Source: Phytopythium helicoides (lineage: Eukaryota > Oomycota > Peronosporomycetes > Pythiales > Pythiaceae). Taken from it: 64,000 bases of DNA. Location of the stretch: NCBI GenBank assembly GCA_024867545.1, contig JANFNE010000033.1, forward strand, positions 434,001-498,000. Reading direction: 5' to 3'. Positions 44,601 to 55,049 of the stretch are shown one piece after another (position 1 is the first letter of the stretch; every line of letters begins with the position of its first letter). Under the pieces are notes generated by a model. The model ran no database searches. It saw nothing but the letters and a program-made list of their open reading frames with translations, and had not been told where the DNA came from. Both the position numbers and the translations under genes were made by a program.

Positions 44601-45693
44601 CAAGCAAGCTTCGCGTGTGTGGAACGAGACCTTCGACGAGTTCGTGTGCTCCATCGGCTTCCAAGTCTCTGCGTTCGACCCGTGCCTCTACATCAAGATC
44701 GTCAACGACCACTGCGTGCTCATCTTGGTCTACGTCGACGATGTTCTAGTGACGGGAAGCTCGATCGAGCTGATTGCACGCACCAAGTATGACCTGAAGA
44801 TGCGCTTCGAGATGACCGACAGCGGCAAGTGTGCGTTCGTGCTCGGCATCGAGTTGGTCTATGGACCCGATGGAAGCATCACACTGTGCCAGCGACGCTA
44901 CATCAACGACATCCTCACACGCTTCAACATGCTCCAGTGCAAGGCTGTGGTGAGTCCGGTTGACATGAGTTCGCGTCTGGTTCCAAGTGACGCATCTACC
45001 AAGGTGAACGCTCCGTTTCGGGAAGCGGTCGGCGCCTTGATGCATCTGATGACAGCGACTCGACCGGACATCGCGTTTGCTGTGGGCTACGTATCGCGCT
45101 TCATGGAGAACCCGCAAGAGGAGCACTGGGTTGCGGTCAAGCGTATCTTTCGCTACTTGCAAGGCACCAAGGACCACGGAATCTGCTTCAAGCCAGGCGA
45201 CGTCATCGACTTTCGCGGCTACTCCGACGCCGACTGGGCTGGTGACCTCGCTGATCGCAAGTCGACGTCCGGCTACACCTTCATGCTGATGGGCGCGCCG
45301 GTCAGTTGGGGAAGCAAGAAGCAGTCAAGTGTATCTCTGTCGACAAGCGAAGCGGAGTACATCGCGCTCAGCCTAGCCATTCAAGAAGGCAAGTGGATTC
45401 ATCGCGTGGTTTGCGAGATCCTTGCGGCTGCGAACAAGTCGGGACCAGAGCTCATGATCCGCGAAGACAACCAGTCGTGCATCAAGATGACCAAGAACCC
45501 GGTCAACCATGGTCGCGCCAAGCACATCGACATCAAGTACCATCACATCCGCGACGAAGTCAAGCGTGGTGAAGTCAAGCTCGAGTACTGCGAGACTGCG
45601 ACGATGCTGGCCGACATCATGACCAAGGCGCTCCCGGGACCTCGCCACGCGGAACTCACGGCGGCTCTCGGCATCCATGGGACTTCGCATTGA
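41656..45693 (+). CDS. C4 Gag-Pol polyprotein, 1345 aa
   Basis: Uninterrupted, same start arrangement (ATG at 41656 and 41671) and domain order as C1-C3. Differences are single substitutions (for example WRNDYYDYD for WRNDDYDYD near the zinc knuckle, DEDMDDLAF in the spacer before RT). All catalytic motifs are preserved, including YVDD near 44730. Stop at 45691-45693, followed by the polypurine tract and 3' LTR. Confidence 0.96.
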   Translation: MSPSTMSSAQDASTKVSIDKFNGDNYATWSRYMRGVFLTKSTWHVVNRETTPSFTDPRAKDDYVKASSIAFGLMLLHMDADYHHVVDDCEEAWVAWERLKTLYGGSQKAGRIYLKRQLFSMEMAEGGNVLHHCNEVLNISSKLSSIGAKMEDEDVAICLLRSLPKSYENVVLNLEMSNAELRTRDVVKVLTNEHIKRQGEKTPAMKTEDATKAFSVDREPRQCTYCGKMGHLVDKCWTKQKDENRGGPRRGGNGRGRGANSAQWRNDYYDYDNQRVAFAVSLECGVSTGEKMPGMWAVDSGATHHICNDKTKFASLIERDDGELSVANGNKAAIKGVGSIFERVLLPNGEEREIEIKDALYVPDMSKNLLSVPQINKSGQFQVIFDGTKMHVARKASKQVVATADLVDGLYWLRTPQRSANAATSGRAVDLHARMGHAPVEVLRKMVDNGMIKDAKLPSSSSGPSVCRGCQQGKMVQRPFPSNRDKRHYDTFELLHFDICGPMEEDSLGGSKYLLLIVDEASGCMKGFCLRAKSESEDCIKTYITKVQNQFGKKVKFVRHDGAREFATNSLKVFYEDKGIEQQTTVPYAHQTNGTAERAIRTIVTIGRSMLHHAKMDKIFWAEAAMTAIYVKNRLPSPKFQHKTPFEILYKSKPSVKHMRVFGCRAYVLTPKEKRLKWDPKSRAGLFVGYEEASKAYRVYDIEAGQVVITRDVTFDESTFGFSSAASDEDMDDLAFDSLEIAEDGPGQTDYTQAGKRKSRSATEDDTTGRSRAVRHRVGLEEASAPRSSPSRQEDEEEKSGGQHDGSDPSTPPVFWRASANAVEASDLSEPTTFEEAVNGPDQAHWRKAIRAELESMRLRGVFRAAKLPTGQRAIGTKWVFKIKRKADGSIEKYKARLVAKGFKQKYGIDYTETFSPVVKYATLRIMIALIVFFGWQLDQLDVVTAFLYGVMKEVVYCVVPEGVELDGGFDCLELVKAIYGLKQASRVWNETFDEFVCSIGFQVSAFDPCLYIKIVNDHCVLILVYVDDVLVTGSSIELIARTKYDLKMRFEMTDSGKCAFVLGIELVYGPDGSITLCQRRYINDILTRFNMLQCKAVVSPVDMSSRLVPSDASTKVNAPFREAVGALMHLMTATRPDIAFAVGYVSRFMENPQEEHWVAVKRIFRYLQGTKDHGICFKPGDVIDFRGYSDADWAGDLADRKSTSGYTFMLMGAPVSWGSKKQSSVSLSTSEAEYIALSLAIQEGKWIHRVVCEILAAANKSGPELMIREDNQSCIKMTKNPVNHGRAKHIDIKYHHIRDEVKRGEVKLEYCETATMLADIMTKALPGPRHAELTAALGIHGTSH

Positions 45694-45700
45694 GGGGGCG

Positions 45701-46067
45701 TGTTGAGGGCAGCCGGTTTGACCTGGACCGACTAGCCCGAGGCAGTCCAATGCGATCCCACGTTGATTACGCTCATCGATTACGTCAACTCGTGGGTACG
45801 AGATTGTGGGTACAAGATGGGATCCACGTGGCGCCCTCTGATTGGCTGCCGTGAATCAGTATCCAGGAAAAGATCAAGTAGAGTGAACCCAGTAAAGGAC
45901 AGGCAGGCTTAGAGGTAGCAAGTAGTTGCGAACTAAGGACCTCAATCAAATCACTTTCGAATCTTCCTTCTACCTCTCAAGTGGTCTTCGCTCCGGTCTT
46001 CTGTCCAAGTGAAGAACTCCCTCCGCTCTGCCCAAGCTTCGTGTCCAAGACCTCACTACCTCCAACA
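45701..46067 (+). repeat. C4 3' LTR, 367 bp
   Basis: Differs from the 5' LTR at several transitions (for example ATCAAATC for ATCGAATC, TACCTCTC for TACCCCTC). Confidence 0.95.
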
Positions 46068-49000
46068 CGGACGTCTCGCGCGCGCCGATATGGAGCCTAA
46101 AAAACGAGGACCAATACGGACGAGTCCAGCATGACATGGTCGGACGTGGTCAGTTCTTGACCTGTCAACAGGCCAATCCAACGGCCGCGCGCGGACGTCT
46201 CGCGCGCGCCGATATGGAGCCTAAAAAACGAGGACCAATACGGACGAGTCCAGCATGACATGGTCGGACGTGGTCAGTTCTTGACCTGTCAACAGGCCAA
46301 TCCAACGGCCGCGCGCGGACGTCTCGCGCGCGCCGATATGGAGCCTAAAAAACGAGGACCAATACGGACGAGTCCAGCATGACATGGTCGGACGTGGTCA
46401 GTTCTTGACCTGTCAACAGGCCAATCCAACGGCCGCGCGCGGACGTCTCGCGCGCGCCGATATGGAGCCTAAAAAACGAGGACCAATACGGACGAGTCCA
46501 GCATGACATGGTCGGACGTGGTCAGTTCTTGACCTGTCAACAGGCCAATCCAACGGCCGCGCGCGGACGTCTCGCACGCGCCGATATGGAGCCTAAAAAA
46601 CGAGGACCAATACGGACGAGTCCAGCATGACATGGTCGGACGTGGTCAGTTCTTGACCTGTCAACAGGCCAATCCAACGGCCGCGCGCGGACGTCTCGCA
46701 CGCGCCGATATGGAGCCTAAAAAACGAGGACCAATACGGACGAGTCCAGCATGACATGGTCGGACGTGGTCAGTTCTTGACCTGTCAACAGGCCAATCCA
46801 ACGGCCGCGCGCGGACGTCTCGCACGCGCCGATATGGAGCCTAAAAAACGAGGACCAATACGGACGAGTCCAGCATGACATGGTCGGACGTGGTCAGTTC
46901 TTGACCTGTCAACAGGCCAATCCAACGGCCGCGCGCGGACGTCTCGCGCGCGCCGATATGGAGCCTAAAAAACGAGGACCAATACGGACGAGTCCAGCAT
47001 GACATGGTCGGACGTGGTCAGTTCTTGACCTGTCAACAGGCCAATCCAACGGCCGCGCGCGGACGTCTCGCGCGCGCCGATATGGAGCCTAAAAAACGAG
47101 GACCAATACGGACGAGTCCAGCATGACATGGTCGGACGTGGTCGGTTCTTGACCTGTCAACAGGCCAATCCAACGGCCGCGAGCGACGTCTCGCGCGCGC
47201 CGATATGGAGCCTAAAAAACGAGGACCAATACGGACGAGTCCAGCATGACATGGTCGGACGTGGTCAGTTCTTGACCTGTCAACAGGCCAATCCAACGGC
47301 CGCGAGCGAACGTCTCGCGCGCGCCGATATGGAGCCTAAAAAACGAGGACCAATACGGACGAGTCCAGCATGACATGGTCGGACGTGGTCAGTTCTTGAC
47401 CTGTCAACAGGCCAATCCAACGGCCGCGCGCGGACGTCTCGCACGCGCCGATATGGAGCCTAAAAAACGAGGACCAATACGGACGAGTCCAGCATGACAT
47501 GGTCGGACGTGGTCAGGTTCTTGACCTGTCAACAGGCCAATCCAACGGCCGCGCGCGGACGTCTCGCGCGCGCCGATATGGAGCCTAAAAAACGAGGACC
47601 AATACGGACGAGTCCAGCATGACATGGTCGGACGTGGTCGGTTCTTGACCTGTCAACAGGCCAATCCAACGGGCGCGCGCGGACGTCTCGCGCGCGCCGA
47701 TATGGAGCCTAAAAAACGAGGACCAATACGGACGAGTCCAGCATGACATGGTCGGACGTGGTCAGGTTCTTGACCTGTCAACAGGCCAATCCAACGGCCG
47801 CGCGCGGACGTCTCGCGCGCGCCGATATGGAGCCTAAAAAACGAGGACCAATACGGACGAGTCCAGCATGACATGGTCGGACGTGGTCAGTTCTTGACCT
47901 GTCAACAGGCCAATCCAACGGCCGCGCGCGGACGTCTCGCGCGCGCCGATATGGAGCCTAAAAAACGAGGACCAATACGGACGAGTCCAGCATGACATGG
48001 TCGGACGTGGTCAGTTCTTGACCTGTCAACAGGCCAATCCAACGGGCGCGCGCAGGACGTCTCGCGCGCGCCGATATGGAGCCTAAAAAACGAGGACCAA
48101 TACGGACGAGTCCAGCATGACATGGTCGGACGTGGTCGGTTCTTGACCTGTCAACAGGCCAATCCAACGGCCGCGCGCGGACGTCTCGCGCGCGCCGATA
48201 TGGAGCCTAAAAAACGAGGACCAATACGGACGAGTCCAGCATGACATGGTCGGACGTGGTCAGTTCTTGACCTGTCAACAGGCCAATCCAACGGCCGCGC
48301 GCGGACGTCTCGCGCGCGCCGATATGGAGCCTAAAAAACGAGGACCAATACGGACGAGTCCAGCATGACATGGTCGGACGTGGTCAGTTCTTGACCTGTC
48401 AACAGGCCAATCCAACGGCCGCGCGCGGACGTCTCGCGCGCGCCGATATGGAGCCTAAAAAACGAGGACCAATACGGACGAGTCCAGCATGACATGGTCG
48501 GACGTGGTCAGTTCTTGACCTGTCAACAGGCCAATCCAACGGCGCGCGCGAACGTCTCGCGCGCGCCGATATGGAGCCTAAAAAACGAGGACCAATACGG
48601 ACGAGTCCAACATGACATGGTCGGATGTGGTCGGTTCTTGACCTGTCAACAGGCCAATCCAACGGGCGCGCGCAGACGTCTCGCGCGCGCCGATATGGAG
48701 CCTAAAAAACGAGGACCAATACGGACGAGTCCAACATGACATGGTCGGATGTGGTCAGGTTCTTGACCTGTCAACAGGCCAATCCAACGGGCGCGCGCAG
48801 ACGTCTCGCGCGCGCCGATATGGAGCCTAAAAAACGAGGACCAATACGGACGAGTCCAACATGACATGGTCGGATGTGGTCGGTTCTTGACCTGTCAACA
48901 GGCCAATCCAACGGCGCGCGCAGACGTCTCGCGCGCGCCGATATGGAGCCTAAAAAACGAGGACCAATACGGACGAGTCCAACATGACATGGTCGGATGT

Positions 49001-51906
49001 GGTCGGTTCTTGACCTGTCAACAGGCCAATCCAACGGGCGCGCGCAGACGTCTCGCGCGCGCCGATATGGAGCCTAAAAAACGAGGACCAATACGGACGA
49101 GTCCAGCATGACATGGTCGGACGTGGTCAGTTCTTGACCTGTCAACAGGCCAATCCAACGGCCGCGCGCGGACGTCTCGCGCGCGCCGATATGGAGCCTA
49201 AAAAACGAGGACCAATACGGACGAGTCCAGCATGACATGGTCGGACGTGGTCAGTTCTTGACCTGTCAACAGGCCAATCCAACGGCCGCGCGCGGACGTC
49301 TCGCGCGCGCCGATATGGAGCCTAAAAAACGAGGACCAATACGGACGAGTCCAGCATGACATGGTCGGACGTGGTCAGTTCTTGACCTGTCAACAGGCCA
49401 ATCCAACGGCCGCGCGCGAACGTCTCGCGCGCGCCGATATGGAGCCTAAAAAACGAGGACCAATACGGACGAGTCCAGCATGACATGGTCGGACGTGGTC
49501 AGTTCTTGACCTGTCAACAGGCCAATCCAACGGCCGCGCGCGGACGTCTCGCGCGCGCCGATATGGAGCCTAAAAAACGAGGACCAATACGGACGAGTCC
49601 AGCATGACATGGTCGGACGTGGTCAGTTCTTGACCTGTCAACAGGCCAATCCAACGGCCGCGCGCGGACGTCTCGCGCGCGCCGATATGGAGCCTAAAAA
49701 ACGAGGACCAATACGGACGAGTCCAGCATGACATGGTCGGACGTGGTCAGTTCTTGACCTGTCAACAGGCCAATCCAACGGCCGCGCGCGGACGTCTCGC
49801 GCGCGCCGATATGGAGCCTAAAAAACGAGGACCAATACGGACGAGTCCAGCATGACATGGTCGGACGTGGTCAGTTCTTGACCTGTCAACAGGCCAATCC
49901 AACGGCCGCGCGCGGACGTCTCGCGCGCGCCGATATGGAGCCTAAAAAACGAGGACCAATACGGACGAGTCCAGCATGACATGGTCGGACGTGGTCAGTT
50001 CTTGACCTGTCAACAGGCCAATCCAACGGCCGCGAGCGACGTCTCGCGCGCGCCGATATGGAGCCTAAAAAACGAGGACCAATACGGACGAGTCCAGCAT
50101 GACATGGTCGGACGTGGTCAGTTCTTGACCTGTCAACAGGCCAATCCAACGGCCGCGCGCGGACGTCTCGCGCGCGCCGATATGGAGCCTAAAAAACGAG
50201 GACCAATACGGACGAGTCCAGCATGACATGGTCGGACGTGGTCAGTTCTTGACCTGTCAACAGGCCAATCCAACGGCCGCGAGCGAACGTCTCGCGCGCG
50301 CCGATATGGAGCCTAAAAAACGAGGACCAATACGGACGAGTCCAGCATGACATGGTCGGACGTGGTCAGTTCTTGACCTGTCAACAGGCCAATCCAACGG
50401 CCGCGCGCGGACGTCTCGCGCGCGCCGATATGGAGCCTAAAAAACGAGGACCAATACGGACGAGTCCAGCATGACATGGTCGGACGTGGTCAGTTCTTGA
50501 CCTGTCAACAGGCCAATCCAACGGCCGCGCGCGGACGTCTCGCGCGCGCCGATATGGAGCCTAAAAAACGAGGACCAATACGGACGAGTCCAGCATGACA
50601 TGGTCGGACGTGGTCAGTTCTTGACCTGTCAACAGGCCAATCCAACGGCCGCGCGCGGACGTCTCGCGCGCGCCGATATGGAGCCTAAAAAACGAGGACC
50701 AATACGGACGAGTCCAGCATGACATGGTCGGACGTGGTCAGTTCTTGACCTGTCAACAGGCCAATCCAACGGCCGCGCGCGGACGTCTCGCACGCGCCGA
50801 TATGGAGCCTAAAAAACGAGGACCAATACGGACGAGTCCAGCATGACATGGTCGGACGTGGTCAGTTCTTGACCTGTCAACAGGCCAATCCAACGGCCGC
50901 GCGCGGACGTCTCGCACGCGCCGATATGGAGCCTAAAAAACGAGGACCAATACGGACGAGTCCAGCATGACATGGTCGGACGTGGTCAGTTCTTGACCTG
51001 TCAACAGGCCAATCCAACGGCCGCGCGCGGACGTCTCGCACGCGCCGATATGGAGCCTAAAAAACGAGGACCAATACGGACGAGTCCAGCATGACATGGT
51101 CGGACGTGGTCAGTTCTTGACCTGTCAACAGGCCAATCCAACGGCCGCGCGCGGACGTCTCGCACGCGCCGATATGGAGCCTAAAAAACGAGGACCAATA
51201 CGGACGAGTCCAGCATGACATGGTCGGACGTGGTCAGTTCTTGACCTGTCAACAGGCCAATCCAACGGCCGCGCGCGGACGTCTCGCGCGCGCCGATATG
51301 GAGCCTAAAAAACGAGGACCAATACGGACGAGTCCAGCATGACATGGTCGGACGTGGTCAGTTCTTGACCTGTCAACAGGCCAATCCAACGGCCGCGCGC
51401 GGACGTCTCGCACGCGCCGATATGGAGCCTAAAAAACGAGGACCAATACGGACGAGTCCAGCATGACATGGTCGGACGTGGTCAGTTCTTGACCTGTCAA
51501 CAGGCCAATCCAACGGCCGCGCGCGGACGTCTCGCACGCGCCGATATGGAGCCTAAAAAACGAGGACCAATACGGACGAGTCCAGCATGACATGGTCGGA
51601 TGTGGTCGGTTCTTGACCTGTCAACAGGCCAATCCAACGGCCGCGCGCGGACGTCTCGCGCGCGCCGATATGGAGCCTAAAAAACGAGGACCAATACGGA
51701 CGAGTCCAGCATGACATGGTCGGACGTGGTCAGGTTCTTGACCTGTCAACAGGCCAATCCAACGGGCCGCGCGCGGACGTCTCGCGCGCGCCGATATGGA
51801 GCCTAAAAAACGAGGACCAATACGGACGAGTCCAGCATGACATGGTCGGACGTGGTCAGTTCTTGACCTGTCAACAGGCCAATCCAACGGCCGCGCGCAG
51901 ACATCT
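46068..51906 (+). repeat. 124-bp tandem satellite array, about 47 copies
   Basis: The monomer contains CGCGCGCCGATATGGAGCC, an A6 tract, CGAGGACCAATACGGACGAG, TGACATGGTCGGACGTGG, TTGACCTGTCAACAGG and a GC-rich near-palindrome GGCCGCGCGCGGACGTCTCG. Copies are highly alike, period 124 bp with 1-bp variants. Variants cluster: a block at about 48540-49060 has AACATGAC and GGATGTGG; CTCGCACGCG copies cluster at 46570-46830 and 50790-51180. Open frames of 73-87 codons across monomers are periodic artefacts. The array ends about 250 bp before the GPAT start codon. Confidence 0.97.
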
Positions 51907-52156
51907 CCCTCGAAATCGCGATCAGTTCGTGCTTAGAACCCTGGTTGGCGTATGAGTTGGTTGGTGTTGAAGCCTTCAACTTGAAGATGTCTATTTGTAA
52001 GTGCACTTGCTCACTGGCCAAAACTCGCTATTTTCCCGCCAATCGCCGGCCGTCGATCCCCCTCCGCTCGCCGCTTCTCTGCATCGCCATCATCACCTGC
52101 AACGGACCGCCAGACTGGCCGTGACGCGGCCCCGAGCCAGCCGCCAGCCCGCCGCG
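51907..52156 (+). promoter_or_regulatory. GPAT 5' flank between satellite and start codon
   Basis: The only unique sequence available for the promoter and 5' UTR of the downstream gene. It contains TTTTCCCGCCAATC at about 52030. No core promoter element is assigned with confidence. Confidence 0.4.
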
Positions 52157-54871
52157 ATGCTCAAGCCGATGGGCAAGAAGACGAGCCTGACGCTGCCGGG
52201 GGCGCCCGAGTGGCCGGCGGCGACGGCGGCAGCTCCCTCGGCCAACGCGGCGGCGCTGCGCATCCAGCTGCGCTATCTCAAGTACCAGGCCAAGGTGCGC
52301 GCGCTGCTGAAAAAGTCGGAGCGCCTGGCGGACGCGCAGGACGACGGCGGGTCCGCGGCCGCCTCCAAGGCCGTCACGGGCTCCAGCCTGGCGCTGGCCG
52401 TCGCTTTCCAGGCCAAGGCGCCGCCCAGAGACGCGCGTGACGCCCCCGCCGAGCTGCAGGCGAGGCCCAAGGCACCGCCCGTGGTCTCCGGCGTTTACTC
52501 CCCGCCGGACGCTCGCACGGCGGCACGTACGGACGCGGTGGTCTCGGGCGGCTGGGGGAAGGCGCCCGCTGCATGGCCCTCGGTTCCGGTGGGCAAGCCC
52601 ACGGCCGCTGCGGGGGGATCGAGCGAGGGCGAGGACGGATCGCAGGCAGGCGAGGAGCCCGAAGGGGAGAACAGCGGCTCGGACGACTCTCTGGCGCACA
52701 GCGCCGACTGCAGTGCGATCCAGTGGGTCGGTGGAGCTACAGCCGAGGACCAGGACGCTGGCGATGACGAGAGGAAGCGCCAGCCGAGCGGGTTCGTGAA
52801 CGTAATGGAGTCTTCGTGGCTGCTCTCGTCGATCGAGCAGCGGTGTCGGCAGCAAGGTGGCGTTGACCGCAGTGGCGTGAAGTCGGGGTCCATAGCTGAC
52901 CTTCGCCACCTGATGCTGGATATGCTCTTCATCTTCCGGTCCGGCGTCGACGTGAACCTCCACGGACGTCCACCGTCATCTGTGTCGGTGCATCACCAGA
53001 ACTTGCTCGCGCGTGTCTCAGAGCGAGTCTTGGAGCGCGACGGTCGTGAGCTCTCGTCTGACGACGAACGACGAATCTCTCGCATCTTCCGCGGTCTCCA
53101 GTCGGATATGATCATGCCTGCTGTGCGCTGCCTCGGATGGATCCTGACCAAGACGTGGCGCATACTCTTCCATGGATTGCACGTCGACATCGATTCCCTG
53201 CACCGCGTGCGAGAAATCCTCGAGGCTGCCGAGGGCGACGTCAGCGTTGTGTTCACTCCAACTCACAAGACACATCTCGACTACCTGATCATCAGTTATC
53301 TTTGCTTCGCGTATGGCATCCCTCTTCCTCGCATTGCAGCTGGTAATAACCTGGATCTTCCAGTTATTGGGTCATTCCTGCGAGCGAACGGCAGCTTCTT
53401 CATTCGCCGCTCGTTCCGTGATGACCATTTATACAAGCAGGTGCTGGAGCACTACGTCCATGAGCTGCTGAGCGACGGAAACCCTGTTGAGGTGTTTATT
53501 GAAGGCGGGCGGTCGCGACATGGTCGCGTGTGCAAGCCGCGGCTCGGCTTTTTGACCATGTTCTTGGACTATGTGCGCCAGACTGAACCTGAAGAAGACT
53601 CGAGCACGGACAATGTCGAGGGGTCGAAGAAAACGGTTCTCCTGGTTCCGATCTCGCTTGACTATGACAAAGTATACGAGGTCGAGGAGTATGCCAACCA
53701 GCTCCTCGGCAAACCCAAGGAAAAGGAGAGCCTGAAGGTGTTTTTCAAGTCGGTGTGGGACATTGTTTTTCTCCGTTGTGGGCACACGTACGTGCGCTTT
53801 GGGGAGCCGGTCCCCGTGACCGCAGAATCGTCCTTGAACGACGTGGCCAACACCATCGCAACACGTATGCAGACGGCGGGGACGGTGACGGCCACTGCCA
53901 TTGTGTCGTCACTGCTGATGTGGAAACGCAAGTATATTACTCGTGAGATGCTGGACGCCCGCGCGTCGTGGCTGGTGCACGAGCTAGAAGCACGTGGCGC
54001 GACCGTTGCTCATGATGATGACGATGATCTCGTGGACCACGCGCTGTCGATCCTGAACGTCAAGGTGGCATCGAACGGGGTCGTCTCACCTCAGGCCGAG
54101 TATCCGGTGCGTGCGCTGGAGCTGGGCTTTTACCGCAACCACTTGCTCCATGTCTTCCTGCCAGAGATGGCTGTAGTTGGTGCAGCTGATTGCTTGCTGT
54201 CGCGCGCGGACTCCGATGTGGTGGCGCTCAGGATGTCGGAGATTGTTGCCAAAACTCGTGTTATGTGGGCCTATCTTCGCCACATTTGCCGCCACGAAGA
54301 TATCGACGTTGAAGAGCAAGTGAAATGCACTCTATCTTCCTTCTCTGCGTGCTGTGATGTTGTTGCTGAAGGAGTTGAGGTCAACTTGCAGCAATGGCGC
54401 TCAAGCAAAATGGTGGGACTGCTTTTGTCGCTGCACTGGTCGTTTGCCGACTCGCTGTGGATCTCGACGCTCGGTCTCCACAGCCTTGACAGCTCCGAGA
54501 AGCCGCCAACCGATCGCGATTTTGTTCGGCGCGTGCAGACGCTAGCAAAGGAGCTATTTGTGCGCAATCAGCTGCAGCACGCCGAGGCCTTGTGTGGCGA
54601 ATCCATCAAGCAGGCGCTGGACTTTCTCGTCGAGCGATCGCTCGTCCGCCGCAACCGCACCGAGAACGAGCCAGCGCTTTGCGTTGTGGGCGAGGACCCA
54701 GTCGCGAGCATCGAGCGCTGGTCGCAGGAGGTGAACTCGTGGCGCCAGCCCCGGTCTTTTCTGTGGAAGCGCGAGTCTCCAGCGACAAACGTGGCGCGGG
54801 AGGAAGCTCGTGCGCTCATGGCTGGCGCTGGAGCCAGTATCTACGCGCGCTGGATGGCGCCTCCGGCGTAA
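52157..54871 (+). CDS. Glycerol-3-phosphate / DHAP acyltransferase (PlsB-GNPAT type), 904 aa
   Basis: Would transfer an acyl chain to sn-1 of glycerol-3-phosphate or DHAP, the first step of glycerolipid synthesis. First ATG is 52157; the frame is open upstream without ATG. Residues 1-290 are low-complexity (Ala/Pro/Ser, acidic) with one Leu/Lys-rich helix near 35-60. The acyltransferase domain follows: motif I THKTHLD with His 370 and Asp 375; motif II GIPLPRIAAGNNL; motif III FIEGGRSR at about 447-454; motif IV LVPISLDYD near 497. The remaining 400 residues are helical, as in PlsB/GNPAT. Single exon, no frameshift. GPAT versus peroxisomal DHAPAT cannot be decided; the C-terminus (MAPPA) is not a clear PTS1. 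Confidence 0.88.
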   Translation: MLKPMGKKTSLTLPGAPEWPAATAAAPSANAAALRIQLRYLKYQAKVRALLKKSERLADAQDDGGSAAASKAVTGSSLALAVAFQAKAPPRDARDAPAELQARPKAPPVVSGVYSPPDARTAARTDAVVSGGWGKAPAAWPSVPVGKPTAAAGGSSEGEDGSQAGEEPEGENSGSDDSLAHSADCSAIQWVGGATAEDQDAGDDERKRQPSGFVNVMESSWLLSSIEQRCRQQGGVDRSGVKSGSIADLRHLMLDMLFIFRSGVDVNLHGRPPSSVSVHHQNLLARVSERVLERDGRELSSDDERRISRIFRGLQSDMIMPAVRCLGWILTKTWRILFHGLHVDIDSLHRVREILEAAEGDVSVVFTPTHKTHLDYLIISYLCFAYGIPLPRIAAGNNLDLPVIGSFLRANGSFFIRRSFRDDHLYKQVLEHYVHELLSDGNPVEVFIEGGRSRHGRVCKPRLGFLTMFLDYVRQTEPEEDSSTDNVEGSKKTVLLVPISLDYDKVYEVEEYANQLLGKPKEKESLKVFFKSVWDIVFLRCGHTYVRFGEPVPVTAESSLNDVANTIATRMQTAGTVTATAIVSSLLMWKRKYITREMLDARASWLVHELEARGATVAHDDDDDLVDHALSILNVKVASNGVVSPQAEYPVRALELGFYRNHLLHVFLPEMAVVGAADCLLSRADSDVVALRMSEIVAKTRVMWAYLRHICRHEDIDVEEQVKCTLSSFSACCDVVAEGVEVNLQQWRSSKMVGLLLSLHWSFADSLWISTLGLHSLDSSEKPPTDRDFVRRVQTLAKELFVRNQLQHAEALCGESIKQALDFLVERSLVRRNRTENEPALCVVGEDPVASIERWSQEVNSWRQPRSFLWKRESPATNVAREEARALMAGAGASIYARWMAPPA

Positions 54872-55049
54872 CTAATCAATCATGATACAGTATCGAATGA
54901 GGACCACCCTGCTCATGAATCGTATGTCGATGGCAATTAGGCTCCTTGTGATCATCCGCCACTGAAAACGTTTTTAGTCCGAGAGAGCGTTGTCTGATAG
55001 TCTCGGGCAAAATGAAAATTGAAGCGAGAGCCTTCTATCGCTAGCTACT
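54872..55049. other. Convergent intergenic spacer
   Basis: 178 bp between the GPAT stop and the end of the minus-strand gene; must hold both 3' ends. No clear polyadenylation signal. Confidence 0.5.

Larger units (their letters stand above)
41285..46067 (+). mobile_element. Ty1/copia retrotransposon C4, inserted in the satellite
   Basis: 367-bp LTRs at 41285-41651 and 45701-46067 with about five differences. Target duplication CGGAC (41280-41284, 46068-46072) lies within the satellite monomer. Polyprotein intact. By LTR divergence it is the oldest of the four copies. Confidence 0.97.

Noticed and set aside
47033..51887. Repeated 73-88-codon frames in the satellite
   Set aside because: Periodic with the 124-bp monomer and broken by 1-bp length variants; no gene.
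46068..51906. CRISPR array
   Set aside because: The whole 124-bp unit repeats with no unique spacers, in a eukaryotic context without cas genes.
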